Below, piece after piece: positions 36,214 through 44,738 of a stretch of DNA of 64,000 bases (position 1 is its first letter; every line of letters begins with the position of its first letter). This DNA comes from an uncultured Succiniclasticum sp. (GTDB lineage: Bacteria; Bacillota; Negativicutes; Acidaminococcales; Acidaminococcaceae), in the NCBI GenBank assembly GCA_902801365.1, contig CADCHY010000006.1:244801-308800 (forward strand). The letters are read 5' to 3'. The notes under the pieces were generated by a model, which had not been told where the DNA came from, made no database searches, and saw only the letters and a list, made by a program, of their open reading frames with translations. The position numbers and the translations under genes are program-made.

Positions 36214-37053
36214 TTATTCCTTCCATCCCAGATATACGGAGCCCGGGAATTTCGTTTTGATGAAGTCGCCGTTTTCCTTGGACTGGTAGGCTTCCTGGAA
36301 AATTTTCAGCCGCGGGTCTTTCAGGTCTTTCTCCTGTACCGCCACGATGTTTACATAGAGGGAGTCGGCTGTTTCTTTTACGATAGGATCCTTGGCCGGG
36401 TTCAGGCCGGCGTTCAGGGCGTAGGTCGTATTGATAGCTGCGCAGGTCAGGTCATCCAGGCTGCGGGGAATTGCCGCCGCTTCCAGTTCCACGATCTGTA
36501 ATTTATGGGGATTATCCGTAATATCCTGTACCGTAGTGGTGATATCCTTCGGATCTTTTACCTTGATCAGGTTGTTCGCCGCCAGCAGCAGCAGGCTGCG
36601 GCCGCCGTTGGTGGGATCGTTGGGGATGCCAATCTTGGCGCCGTCGGGAATCTTGTCGCCGGGTTTCAGTTTTTTGGAATAAATGTTGATGGGGAACAGC
36701 GCGGTATTGAAAGCCTTCGCCAGTTTGAATTTCGGTTCTTTCTTCATGGTGGCTTTCAGGAAAGGCTCATGCTGATAGCTGTTGGCCCAGATTTCGCCGG
36801 CAGCCAGCGCCGCATTGGGGGTCACGAAATCGCTGAACTCTTTAATTTCGATTTTCAGGCCCTTCTTTTCCGCAATCTTCTTTACGTTTTCCATGATGAT
36901 GGCATGGGGCCCCGGATTTACGCCTACGATGACCGGCTTGGATGTATCAGGCTTCGTGTTCTCCGCTTTTTTATCTCCGCCGCCACAGCCGGCCAGTGCC
37001 AGGGTCAGAACGCCCAAAGCGCCTGCAAGTACTAATCTTTTCAACTGTTTCAT
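36214..37053 (-). CDS. metQ: MetQ/NlpA family substrate-binding lipoprotein (copy 2)
   Basis: 279 residues. Lipobox LALAGC with Cys23. VGVNPGPHAIIMENVKKIAEKKGLKIEIKEFSDFVTPNAALAAGE, SYQHEPFLK, IPNDPTNGGRSLLLLAANNLI and INTTYALNAGLNPAKDPIVKE align with copy 1 at 27963. It also lacks ABC permease and ATPase partners. Start at 37053 set by AAGGGGG; the ORF extends upstream without a signal. A downstream M20 amidohydrolase may release its ligand. Confidence 0.88.
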   Translation of the reverse strand: MKQLKRLVLAGALGVLTLALAGCGGGDKKAENTKPDTSKPVIVGVNPGPHAIIMENVKKIAEKKGLKIEIKEFSDFVTPNAALAAGEIWANSYQHEPFLKATMKKEPKFKLAKAFNTALFPINIYSKKLKPGDKIPDGAKIGIPNDPTNGGRSLLLLAANNLIKVKDPKDITTTVQDITDNPHKLQIVELEAAAIPRSLDDLTCAAINTTYALNAGLNPAKDPIVKETADSLYVNIVAVQEKDLKDPRLKIFQEAYQSKENGDFIKTKFPGSVYLGWKE

Positions 37054-37099
37054 AATAAAAACCCCCTTCTCATTTTGCCGCAGAAACTTCCGTCCCTGC

Positions 37100-37129
37100 A
37101 TATATTTTATTCTCAGATAACTGCGTCAA
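37100..37129 (-). promoter_or_regulatory. Possible promoter of metQ copy 2
   Basis: Minus-strand TTGACG (37124-37129) and ATATAT (37100-37105), 18-nt spacer, about 47 nt upstream of the start. Confidence 0.45.
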
Positions 37130-37166
37130 TCGCGCCGGTCATTATCCCCGGCGTCCCGGTGTGAAA

Positions 37167-37490
37167 CTATTCAACCGTCCCTTCGATACGGGCATAGGCG
37201 CCGAACACCCAGCCGACAGATCCGTCTTCCATGATGACGTAGATCCAGGAATCCGTTCCGTTCTTGTCTTCCACTTTGTTCATAAATTTGCAGACAGTGC
37301 CTTTGTTAAGCTTTTTAATGATATATCCATCCAGATCGGGATGCGTCCGTACCCGCAATTGGTCGCCGGTGATCACCACATCGGCAATCGTCGGGTCCGC
37401 AAAAATGTCTTTCGTGGAACGCTCTTCCGCGGCAAAGCAGGATGCAGCAACGCACAGCAGCATTGCCAGCATGACCAGTATCTTTTTCAT
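37167..37490 (-). CDS. Secreted SH3b-domain protein
   Basis: 107 residues: signal peptide (MKKILVMLAMLLCVAASCFAA), then one bacterial SH3 domain (TGDQLRVRTHPDLDGYIIKKLNKGTVCKF ... WIYVIMEDGSVGWVFGAYAR). Such single-domain exported proteins usually bind peptidoglycan or peptides. SD AAGGAG. No clear partner. Confidence 0.75.
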   Translation of the reverse strand: MKKILVMLAMLLCVAASCFAAEERSTKDIFADPTIADVVITGDQLRVRTHPDLDGYIIKKLNKGTVCKFMNKVEDKNGTDSWIYVIMEDGSVGWVFGAYARIEGTVE

Positions 37491-37657
37491 AAAACGTCTC
37501 CTTCCTTACAAAACGGCCTATTCTTCTATGACAGTTTTCTGTCATAAAGTTCCATGGAAACAGAACTTCCGCGTTTCTGTACAAAAGGCAGAACAACGCG
37601 TCTTCCAAATATTACTTTACAGTTTATTATAGCACAGATATGCCTGAAAAAAAAGAT

Positions 37658-37679
37658 AATCCACTATATATAGTGGATT
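37658..37679 (-). terminator. Terminator of tcdA
   Basis: AATCCACTATATATAGTGGATT is a perfect palindrome that overlaps the tcdA stop codon; on the minus strand a run of eight T follows after ATC. Confidence 0.85.
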
Positions 37680-38391
37680 AATTTACAAGATCTTTGACTA
37701 CTTCTCCCGCAATGATCAGCCCCGCTACAGAAGGAACAAAGGCGATGCTTCCGGGAATACTGCGGCGCGGAGATGACAGCAGGCTTTCCTCGTCGTTCTG
37801 CACCGCCACCGGCTGTTCTTTGGAATACACGACCTTCAGCTTTTTCACGCCCCGCCTCTTCAGTTCCCTGCGCATCACTTTCGCCAGAGGGCAGACGCTT
37901 GTCTGATAGATATCCGCCACCTGGAAGGCAGCGGGATCCAGTTTGTTTCCTGCTCCCATGCTGCTGATGACGGGCGTCCCGCTTTCCTCCGCCTGCAACA
38001 CCAGCGCGATTTTCCCGGCAACCGTGTCGATGGCATCCACCACATAATCATAGTTTGTGAAATCAAACTGCGCCCTGGTTTCAGGCAGGTAGAAGCATTT
38101 GTACACGGTCACTTCCGCAGTCGGATTGATGGACAGGATCCGTTCTTTCATCACGTCTACTTTATACTGTCCAAGCGTTTCGTGAGTGGCAATGATCTGC
38201 CGGTTCAGGTTGGACAGGCAGATCACGTCGTTATCCACCAGTTCCAGATGCCCGACGCCGCTGCGGGCCAGGGCTTCCGCCACATAGCCCCCCACGCCTC
38301 CGATACCGAAGATACAGACACGGGCGGCAGCCAGCTTTTCCATATTCTCTTTTCCCAATAACCGTTCCGTACGGGAGAATTGGTTTTCCAA
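37678..38391 (-). CDS. tcdA: tRNA threonylcarbamoyladenosine dehydratase (E1-like)
   Basis: 237 residues. ATP-binding Rossmann motif FGIGGVGGYVAEALARSGVGHLELVDNDVICLSNLNRQ, DAIDTVAGKIAL, and SSMGAGNKLDPAAFQVADI are typical of the CsdL/TcdA branch. That branch cyclises t6A37 to ct6A in tRNA. The start is a TTG with AAGG upstream and a good promoter. Short relative to E. coli TcdA (268), as is normal in Firmicutes. Confidence 0.88.
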   Translation of the reverse strand: MENQFSRTERLLGKENMEKLAAARVCIFGIGGVGGYVAEALARSGVGHLELVDNDVICLSNLNRQIIATHETLGQYKVDVMKERILSINPTAEVTVYKCFYLPETRAQFDFTNYDYVVDAIDTVAGKIALVLQAEESGTPVISSMGAGNKLDPAAFQVADIYQTSVCPLAKVMRRELKRRGVKKLKVVYSKEQPVAVQNDEESLLSSPRRSIPGSIAFVPSVAGLIIAGEVVKDLVN

Positions 38392-38430
38392 AATAAAATC
38401 GCCTTCTTTTAATTCGTTTTACTTATGATA

Positions 38431-38459
38431 ATTGTAAAAAATGCAGACGGCTTTTGCAA
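38431..38459 (-). promoter_or_regulatory. Promoter of tcdA
   Basis: Minus-strand TTGCAA (38454-38459), 17-nt spacer, TACAAT (38431-38436), about 40 nt before the TTG start. Confidence 0.6.
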
Positions 38460-38488
38460 TAGATTTTATAACAAAAACATTTACACAG

Positions 38489-38517
38489 CTGACAAATTTC
38501 TGATAAAATTATATAAA
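38489..38517 (+). promoter_or_regulatory. Promoter of the PagL-like gene
   Basis: CTGACA (38489-38494), 17-nt spacer, TATAAA (38512-38517), divergent from the tcdA promoter. A CTGGTCT-GCC-AGACCAG palindrome follows in the leader. Confidence 0.6.
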
Positions 38518-38582
38518 ACTTCAACTGTTCAGCCTGGTCTGCCCAGACCAGATTGCGCCATATTTTTTATCCGGAGGAACCT

Positions 38583-39161
38583 ATGAAAAACCTGTCCCTT
38601 AAAGCTGTCTGTTTTGCAGCAATCCTTTTTTCTTTTTTGATGATCACGGTCTTTCCCCAGACTGTCTGCCAGGCAAAGGCAAATAATGTAGAGATTCAGG
38701 CGGAATACCTGATGCACCGCATCTATGCCAGGCGGTTCATCGACAATTACAATATCCATGTTTTCCAGAAAGCCCATGAACACGCAGGCCTGACCTTTCA
38801 CCGGGGCCTGACCTTTACCCGCCCCCACGGTTACACGACGGAGGATGATATCCGCCGGAACAGCAATGCGGTGGGGCTGGGACCTGCCGGCATGATACGC
38901 TGGGAGCGCCCGATCAGCGGCAAGCTTTACGGCGATCTGGAGTTTTCCGGTTCATTCCTGATCTACAGCAAATCCTTTCCCGCTCAGGGCCGTCCCTGGG
39001 GATTTATGTGGCGCGTCGGCCCCAGGCTTACGTGGAAGTACACAAAAAACAATTCGATCAGCCTGGGTTACATGTTCAGCCACAGTTCTAACGGCATGCG
39101 GACTAAAAATCCGGGCCATCACGCCTTCGGGTTTTCGTTAGGGTTTAATCACAGTTTTTAG
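38583..39161 (+). CDS. PagL-like lipid A 3-O-deacylase / acyloxyacyl hydrolase
   Basis: 192 residues: signal peptide (MKNLSLKAVCFAAILFSFLM), then alternating beta strands ending in a terminal Phe, as in outer-membrane barrels. The HSSNG motif (His167, Ser169) fits the His-x-Ser catalytic pair of PagL. The Glu partner expected about a dozen residues later is not obvious (GHHAFGF there). It would trim lipid A in the outer membrane. ATG at 38583 has GGAGG; an upstream TTG frame is ignored. No other LPS gene is adjacent. Confidence 0.75.
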   Translation: MKNLSLKAVCFAAILFSFLMITVFPQTVCQAKANNVEIQAEYLMHRIYARRFIDNYNIHVFQKAHEHAGLTFHRGLTFTRPHGYTTEDDIRRNSNAVGLGPAGMIRWERPISGKLYGDLEFSGSFLIYSKSFPAQGRPWGFMWRVGPRLTWKYTKNNSISLGYMFSHSSNGMRTKNPGHHAFGFSLGFNHSF

Positions 39162-39194
39162 TTATTTGTAAAACGGTGTTCACAAGAACTGATT

Positions 39195-39236
39195 AAAAAA
39201 GCAGGGAAACGTTTTTATAACGTCTCCCTGCTTTTT
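39195..39236. terminator. Bidirectional terminator between converging genes
   Basis: GCAGGGAAACG...CGTCTCCCTGC stem (39201-39231) flanked by six A on the left and five T on the right, so it can stop both the PagL-like gene (plus) and the gene ending at 39280 (minus). Confidence 0.9.
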
Positions 39237-39279
39237 ACTTAAATTTCAAAACTTTACCATGCCCGGGCCTATCGCTCCC

Positions 39280-39876
39280 TCATCCCGGGAAACCAAGATC
39301 CAGCCGCGCGCTGACGCCTACGCCCTGAACACGGTGCACGTTTTCCAGGCTGGTGGGTTTTGCCGTGTCGATGGGCACCAGGTACTGGACCCGGACCGTT
39401 CCGGATGCCAGCTGCCCTTCCACCGTCAGCGCTGCCTTGCATTTGTCCAGCTGCTCTTTCGGGCCGCAGATCTGGGCTGCCCCGATATATCCTTTACTGC
39501 CGACGGTAACAACGGGAACAATTTTCGTTTCGTATCCTTCTTCGATTTTGAAAGGCGCGTTTTCGTTCACATAGTCATTTATCTTTCCGGAAAAATGGTC
39601 CAGCGCAAGGGTCATGCCCTTTTCCTTCAGCATGTCGCTCAGTTCATTCAGTTTTTCGATACCCTTGTCTACATATTCCTGCCAGTTTTCCAGATACTGC
39701 AGGCTTTCCCGAAGGGAGTCTTTGTTTCCCAGTTTTTCCTGCAGGGCAGAAATCGAAGGAAATCTTTCCGCCACCATGTCTCCCAGTGTTCCGGCCGATG
39801 CGGCGGGCATTGCCAGTGTATTCATCAGAAGACAGAGGGAAAGAACCGCCCCCGCCAGCCACTTCTTTATTTTCAT
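39280..39876 (-). CDS. Secreted protein of unknown function
   Basis: 198 residues. Signal peptide cleaved near AMPAASA-G (residue 28). The mature part starts with a helical stretch (residues 30-105, rich in Leu/Glu/Lys) and continues with a beta-rich region including one Cys pair (ICGPKEQLDKCKAAL). I do not recognise a family. SD GGGAGG. Ends at a shared terminator with the PagL-like gene. Confidence 0.6.
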   Translation of the reverse strand: MKIKKWLAGAVLSLCLLMNTLAMPAASAGTLGDMVAERFPSISALQEKLGNKDSLRESLQYLENWQEYVDKGIEKLNELSDMLKEKGMTLALDHFSGKINDYVNENAPFKIEEGYETKIVPVVTVGSKGYIGAAQICGPKEQLDKCKAALTVEGQLASGTVRVQYLVPIDTAKPTSLENVHRVQGVGVSARLDLGFPG

Positions 39877-40040
39877 ATCGCACCTCCCGTTTTATCTCTT
39901 CCGTTGAGCCCGTTTGCCGTGTTATGATGATTCGCTTTTGCAACAATCGATTACCTGTTGTCATTTTCCATTTTTAAAAAGTATGGCAGGTAAAGACGTT
40001 TTTTTTGCGTCAAACCTTTGACAAAACTGTGGCATAAGAA

Positions 40041-40091
40041 TACCCCCGGTGAAATACAGTCTTCTTTTACGCTGTCTTTCGCAGGGGGATT
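40041..40091 (-). terminator. Probable terminator after the 40186 gene
   Basis: ATCCCCC at one end pairs with GGGGGTA at the other, with an inner GAAA-CAG / CTG-TTTC stem. It lies about 100 nt past the stop of the 40186-40740 gene. The rest of the 309-bp gap 39877-40185 is AT-rich leader with no gene. Confidence 0.5.
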
Positions 40092-40185
40092 TTCTTTGTT
40101 AATAATACTTGCCCGGCAGTCGGGATTTTGTTATGGCAAAAGCAACTGAACTGTGTTTCAACAACACAAACAGAACCCTGTTTTA

Positions 40186-40740
40186 TCAGAACTCACTGAA
40201 CACCAGGGAACCGTCCATACCGCTTTCGCTAATGGAATAGTAGCGGGTCTTGCCACTGTCATCGGTGTAAGAGATACCGTTGTTGGGAATGGTGCCGATG
40301 AAGGAAAATCTCACCAGCAGCTGGCGGTCCGGGCGGAACACCTCTTTTGTGTACAGTTCTTTCACCAGGAAGACTGGTTTTTCATTTCTGAACTCTTTTA
40401 AGTACAGGGACAGTACTTTGAAATTTTTAATGGGTTTGTTGACGGAAAATACTACGCCTGCCAGAGGTTCCGTCTGACCGGCCGTAAATACATCGTGAGG
40501 TCCCAGCTGCTTTACGTCTCTGGCCCACTCTCCTTCAATATCCGGCACAGCGTTGTTGTATGGATTAATGGCAGCAAGCGGAGCCCGTTCACCGACGGCA
40601 GCTCCGGGGACAAATTCACACACGCCGTCCTTGCAGTTGATTCCTTCAGTCCCTGCCGTCAGCACGTTATTCTGCGCGCTGCATACGGAAACTCCTAATG
40701 CAAGAGCCATAGCCGCAAGCATTACTGTTAAATTTTTCAT
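40186..40740 (-). CDS. Secreted protein of unknown function
   Basis: 184 residues with a signal peptide (MKNLTVMLAAMALALGVSVCSA). The mature part has one Cys pair (INCKDGVCEFVPG), then mostly strand-like sequence. No family recognised. SD GGAGG. Part of a stretch of exported proteins from 38.5 to 44.6 kb. Confidence 0.6.
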   Translation of the reverse strand: MKNLTVMLAAMALALGVSVCSAQNNVLTAGTEGINCKDGVCEFVPGAAVGERAPLAAINPYNNAVPDIEGEWARDVKQLGPHDVFTAGQTEPLAGVVFSVNKPIKNFKVLSLYLKEFRNEKPVFLVKELYTKEVFRPDRQLLVRFSFIGTIPNNGISYTDDSGKTRYYSISESGMDGSLVFSEF

Positions 40741-40950
40741 AGCTGAACCTCCATTCCCGTGTACAAAAGCTTTATAGATAACTTTACGCTGTTATGATAA
40801 TTCTGATTCATTCGCGTACCTACTAATCGACGCCTTATATATATTTATTATATCATAAAATAGATGTTTCTGTTTCGGAAAAAGGGTTTTCCCAAGGGGT
40901 TTTCCCAGTTCCTCAGCTATGCCCCCGGCACTCCCGGTTATCCCGTTGCT

Positions 40951-41562
40951 TCAGCCAACATTGTCCCGCAACAGCACCAGTCCCCCCTTGCGGTCATATC
41001 CCGTATTCCAGAGTTTGGCAAAATCCAGCCATTCAAACGAACCGTAGGTCACGGCTTTCACCATAAAACGCCCATCCGGTTTTTCCTCATAGCCGGTAAG
41101 CAGGAACCAGTGCCATTCGTAGTTTTCAAAGGCGGGGTTCTGGTGATGCAGCAGCAGGTATGGGATCAGGAAGCCCCTGTCTATCTGCCGCTTGATAGTA
41201 TCAATCGTGATTTTTTCCGTATTGTTGCCGGACCAGGGCTGTACATCCAGAAGCGTTGGTCCATGCTCCTTCAGGAACCTTTTGAACCCATCCACAAAGA
41301 TTTCCAGCCTGTTTACTCCTCCGAAACGGGGACGGAGATAGGGCTTTACTGTTTTGAAGAAGTTCACATAGTCCCTGCCCCGCAGTTGGTCTGTGGAAAA
41401 GGGGCAAAGGCCTTTTTTGTTCTTATACAGCGTCATATAGATCAGGCTGTCGCAGGCCGTAACGGCGGCGCATCCCGCAAACCGCATGATAAAGTCCGGC
41501 AGCAGGCTCTGCCGTCCTCCATATTCTTTGCCTACCCAGAAATAATCCAGTTCTTTACGCAT
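40951..41562 (-). CDS. Papain-fold-like (C39-type) protein, function unknown
   Basis: 203 residues from the ATG at 41562. The pattern FAGCAAVTACDSLIY (Cys31), YEWHWFLLTGYEE (His151) and VTYGSFEWLDF resembles the Cys-His order and hydrophobic setting of papain-like C39-type enzymes. No signal peptide or transporter partner is seen. I cannot name a substrate. The start was chosen for the GGATGG upstream; two earlier ATG/TTG codons are in frame. Confidence 0.5.
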   Translation of the reverse strand: MRKELDYFWVGKEYGGRQSLLPDFIMRFAGCAAVTACDSLIYMTLYKNKKGLCPFSTDQLRGRDYVNFFKTVKPYLRPRFGGVNRLEIFVDGFKRFLKEHGPTLLDVQPWSGNNTEKITIDTIKRQIDRGFLIPYLLLHHQNPAFENYEWHWFLLTGYEEKPDGRFMVKAVTYGSFEWLDFAKLWNTGYDRKGGLVLLRDNVG

Positions 41563-41739
41563 AATTGTTTCCATCCTGCTTACAGGATTCATTCTTTATT
41601 TTTGCATATCTGTATGATAATATTATGTAATAAGAAAATCCTGACTGAGAAGCGGATGCGGGTCCGGCGCTGTTGCAACCGGTCCGCCAATGTCTTTCAT
41701 CATTAAGGAAATAGTAATCAAAATACTTAGAGAAATCTG

Positions 41740-42504
41740 GTGTCTGTTATGATATTTGTTGCCCTGCTGATCCTCGGCGCGCTGCTGGGCTGCGTAGGAG
41801 CAGGCGGCGCAGGCCTTACCATCACAATGCTGACCGTCGGGTTCGCGGTACCGATCCATACCGCTATCGCCGTTTCCCTGTCCTGCATGACCTTTACCGT
41901 ATTATCCGGAGCCATCAGCCATTACCGCGAAGGAGAAGTTCTTTTAAAACTGGGAGCGGCAACCGGCGCGGCCGGAATCGCAGGCGCGCTGGCCGGGACC
42001 CGTTTTGCTTTTCTGATCCCTGCCAAATGGCTGTCTCCTGCTACTGCCATCATGCTTTTACTGACGACAGTCTTACTGTATCTGCAGCTTTTCCGTTCCC
42101 ATCTGATCGCCGACTACGTAGCCAGAAACAAACGTACGGCTGCCGGCAGCGTGTTTTATATCCGCAGCTGCGCGATCGGACTGTTCACCGGGTTCCTTTC
42201 CGGCGCTTTCGGTATAGGGGCCACTGCGTTCATCCAGATCTGCCTGATGCTGTTTTTCGGCATCTCCCTGTATCATGCCATCGGCACGACCATGATGATC
42301 ATCGTCCCCATCGCCGCGGCTGGCGGCCTGAGTTATCTCGCCGGCGGCATGATGGATACCGGCGTCTTTGTCCAGACCCTGGCGGGCCTGACCCTCGGCG
42401 CCTTCATCGGCGCCAAGTTCACGCATCTGATACCGAAGCATATTCTGCGCTACCTGATGATTTCCATGCCTCTGATTGGCGGGCTCCTCCTGCTGACGCA
42501 CTGA
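41740..42504 (+). CDS. TauE/SafE family permease
   Basis: 254 residues, about 8 transmembrane helices in two homologous halves. The first half has LGALLGCVGAGGAGLTITMLTVGF and the second IGLFTGFLSGAFGIGATAFIQICLMLFFG, the repeated glycine-rich motif of the family. Members export or import sulfite, sulfoacetate and other small organosulfur or carboxylate anions. Start GTG at 41740 or ATG at 41749; neither has a strong SD. Confidence 0.82.
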   Translation: MSVMIFVALLILGALLGCVGAGGAGLTITMLTVGFAVPIHTAIAVSLSCMTFTVLSGAISHYREGEVLLKLGAATGAAGIAGALAGTRFAFLIPAKWLSPATAIMLLLTTVLLYLQLFRSHLIADYVARNKRTAAGSVFYIRSCAIGLFTGFLSGAFGIGATAFIQICLMLFFGISLYHAIGTTMMIIVPIAAAGGLSYLAGGMMDTGVFVQTLAGLTLGAFIGAKFTHLIPKHILRYLMISMPLIGGLLLLTH

Positions 42505-42786
42505 TTACTTTTTGGCAGCCTCTTTAAACTGCACTGTCAGCGCCGGGTTTTCCTCTGCCGCGTCCCGGAAGACCCGCAGCATGGTCTGCCCGTATTCGCC
42601 CAGATATTCCTTGTTTTGGATAATCTTAGGCACCACGATAACCGTTTCTTCCATGATTTCCCCCAGACAATCGTACAAAGCGTCCAGGTTTCTTCCGTAA
42701 TAGTCCGGTAAATTCAGTTTTTCTTTTAAATAGGCATGGGCTCTTGAACGGCCCTTAAATCTTTTTTCATCCAATACGATTTCCAT
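42505..42786 (-). CDS. Barstar-family RNase inhibitor (immunity protein)
   Basis: 93 residues. The barstar core is clear: LKEKLNLPDYYGRNLDALYDCLGEI, with the YYGxNLDALxDCL motif that forms the barnase-binding helix and its acidic residues. It binds and blocks the RNase made by the adjacent gene. ATG at 42786 preceded by AAGGAGG; the start follows the barnase stop by 23 bp, so the pair is co-translated. No signal peptide: a cytoplasmic inhibitor. Confidence 0.9.
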   Translation of the reverse strand: MEIVLDEKRFKGRSRAHAYLKEKLNLPDYYGRNLDALYDCLGEIMEETVIVVPKIIQNKEYLGEYGQTMLRVFRDAAEENPALTVQFKEAAKK

Positions 42787-42809
42787 ATGCTGAACCTCCT
42801 TGGCTGCCA

Positions 42810-43391
42810 TCAGTACAATCTGACGAAATCACGGTAATGGGACGCTGAGTAATAGATCAGCCCATCGTTGGAGAAGCAGATCCGTTTCGCGTTCCGGTTC
42901 CCCTTTACATAATCGATGTCGCATTCTTTCCAGGTCCGTCCCTGTTTATCCGGCAGTTTCTTTTCATAGTTGTTGTAACGGTCACCGCCGATGCTTTTGC
43001 CGGGAGCGACTTTATCCAGCGTGCCTTCTTTCTTCCAGCCCAGTTTGGCTGCCTGCCCTTTGGTAATGTAGTTGGGAGGCAGGGTCTTATAAACATGGAT
43101 ATAAGCGGCCACATGATCCTTATCGGTATAGGCTTTGCCCTTTTCAACTTTTACTTTGGCCCCGGTTGCTGCCGTGCTGTCAGCCGGGTCATTTGTTTTT
43201 GAGGTTTGTTTCTGCTGTTTGTCGTCTTTTTGTTTTGTTTTTTCCGAAGCGGCATAATTCTTATCTTTGTTCTGGCTCTCCGTGATCTTCGTCTGGGACG
43301 GTGCAGGCTGTGCGTCCTTTTTGCCGCCGCAGCCCAGGACCACGCTCAGCATCATGACAACCGCTAATGCAATCGCAAATACTTTTTTCAT
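42810..43391 (-). CDS. Barnase-like ribonuclease lipoprotein
   Basis: 193 residues. Lipoprotein signal with lipobox VVLGC (Cys21), a Lys/Gln/Thr-rich linker (24-85), then a barnase domain: YITKGQAAKLGW, VAPGKSIGGDRYNNYEKKLP, GRTWKECDIDY, GNRNAKRICFSNDGLIYYSASHYRDF. The catalytic set is intact: Glu156, Arg166, Arg170, His185, matching barnase Glu73, Arg83, Arg87, His102. Secreted guanyl-preferring RNases cleave RNA. Here the lipid anchor would keep the enzyme on the membrane surface. SD GGAGG; barstar follows directly. Confidence 0.9.
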   Translation of the reverse strand: MKKVFAIALAVVMMLSVVLGCGGKKDAQPAPSQTKITESQNKDKNYAASEKTKQKDDKQQKQTSKTNDPADSTAATGAKVKVEKGKAYTDKDHVAAYIHVYKTLPPNYITKGQAAKLGWKKEGTLDKVAPGKSIGGDRYNNYEKKLPDKQGRTWKECDIDYVKGNRNAKRICFSNDGLIYYSASHYRDFVRLY

Positions 43392-43418
43392 TGATACAGA
43401 GTCCTCCTTTGCTTTAGC

Positions 43419-44636
43419 TTATATCTGAAGGTTTTCCAGCACGTGTATGATTACCGGCCGGATGGCTTTTTCGTGTTCCGGTTTGAACACAAAGCCCAGT
43501 TCAAATACCTTTCCGTCTTTGACAAAGGTGTAACTTTCATTGTTACTGCCACTGACTTCATAGGTTGCTTTTACGCAGCTGTGTCCACCGACTGTAACAA
43601 AGTCGCCTTTATAGCCCGCTGCCGCGCCTTTCGTGTCGGCAGCGAGTTTTTGTTTCAGCCCTTCCAGCACCGCAGTCCTTTCTGTCTCCTGCAGGCTTTC
43701 CAGTGCTGAAGGCATGAACGCGAACTGCGCGGCCGGATACGATACCAGCCCCACCATGATGCTTTCGTTTCCATAAACTTCCATGGTCATGCTGACTTCC
43801 GAAGGATCTTTCAGACTGATACAGGAGGCCGGTACCTCCGTTGCCAGAGACGTCCCTTCCACATTGATTTTCTTCCAGACCTGGGATATCTCCACGCTCT
43901 CCATCCATTCGGGGATCCGTTCCTGATATTCAGGATAGAGTTTCTCATCCATCATATACATCACCACGAACATGCGGTTCTGGGTGACAAAGACATATTC
44001 GTCACGCAGCAGTCTGCGCTTTCCGTCAGCGCTCAGATTCGTGGACACCACATGGACTGCTTTGTGTCCCGCCAGTTCCACTTCCCCGCTGGTCAGTATC
44101 TTTTTCCCGCTAGCGCTGTCCTTTACGCTGTTTTTTACAAGACGCAGGAAATCCTCCCGGAACGCGTCTACCTGGAACGGCATCAGCGGACCTTTGCTGT
44201 CCACAGCCGAAACATCGATGGCAAGGCGCAGGCCTTTCACTTTATTTTCCCCCCGCAGCACTGCTACCGGGTTGATCCCTAAAGGATACAGCTCCAGCTC
44301 TGCCGGAATATACACGCGGAATCCGTTACCAGCGTCGGTAAAGGCGACCACGTCATCCCTGCCTGCTACAGGTTCCGTTACGGGATACTTCTTTTCGGCT
44401 TCCGATGTTGCAGTTACTGCAGCCTGCGTATCGGCGGTTTTATTCTCTGGCTGCGCAGTATCCGCAGCCTGCGTAACAGCCTCTGACTTCACTGTTTCTG
44501 CATACATACCGCCGGGTTTACTCTCTGATAGAACAGCTGCCGCCGTCTGCTGTGCCTGTACTGTATTTCCTGAAACCACAGCCGGAACCAGCATTAGCCA
44601 GAAAGAAGCCATGGCAGTTATTAAAACTTTCAGCAA
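43419..44636 (-). CDS. Secreted protein of unknown function
   Basis: 405 residues. Signal peptide (MLKVLITAMASFWLMLVPAVVSG), an Ala/Thr-rich low-complexity segment (about 30-85), then two similar-looking alpha-beta units (FTDAGNGFRVYIPAELELYP... and VEGTSLATEVPASCISLKD...). Each is shaped like the DUF1795/PsbP-like fold with a fluctuating 'FVTQNRMFVVMYM' / 'FVKDGKVFELGFVF' strand. That fold link is a guess. The start codon is TTG with GCAGGTGA upstream. It ends 27 bp before the barnase gene. Confidence 0.55.
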   Translation of the reverse strand: MLKVLITAMASFWLMLVPAVVSGNTVQAQQTAAAVLSESKPGGMYAETVKSEAVTQAADTAQPENKTADTQAAVTATSEAEKKYPVTEPVAGRDDVVAFTDAGNGFRVYIPAELELYPLGINPVAVLRGENKVKGLRLAIDVSAVDSKGPLMPFQVDAFREDFLRLVKNSVKDSASGKKILTSGEVELAGHKAVHVVSTNLSADGKRRLLRDEYVFVTQNRMFVVMYMMDEKLYPEYQERIPEWMESVEISQVWKKINVEGTSLATEVPASCISLKDPSEVSMTMEVYGNESIMVGLVSYPAAQFAFMPSALESLQETERTAVLEGLKQKLAADTKGAAAGYKGDFVTVGGHSCVKATYEVSGSNNESYTFVKDGKVFELGFVFKPEHEKAIRPVIIHVLENLQI

Positions 44637-44738
44637 CGTGTCACCTGCTTTCCTGATGATCTGCTTCTACAAGATCTGTAAACATATATAAAATAAATCT
44701 GTTGTAAAAGTGTGTCTTTTTATGTGTTTTTGCAAAAA

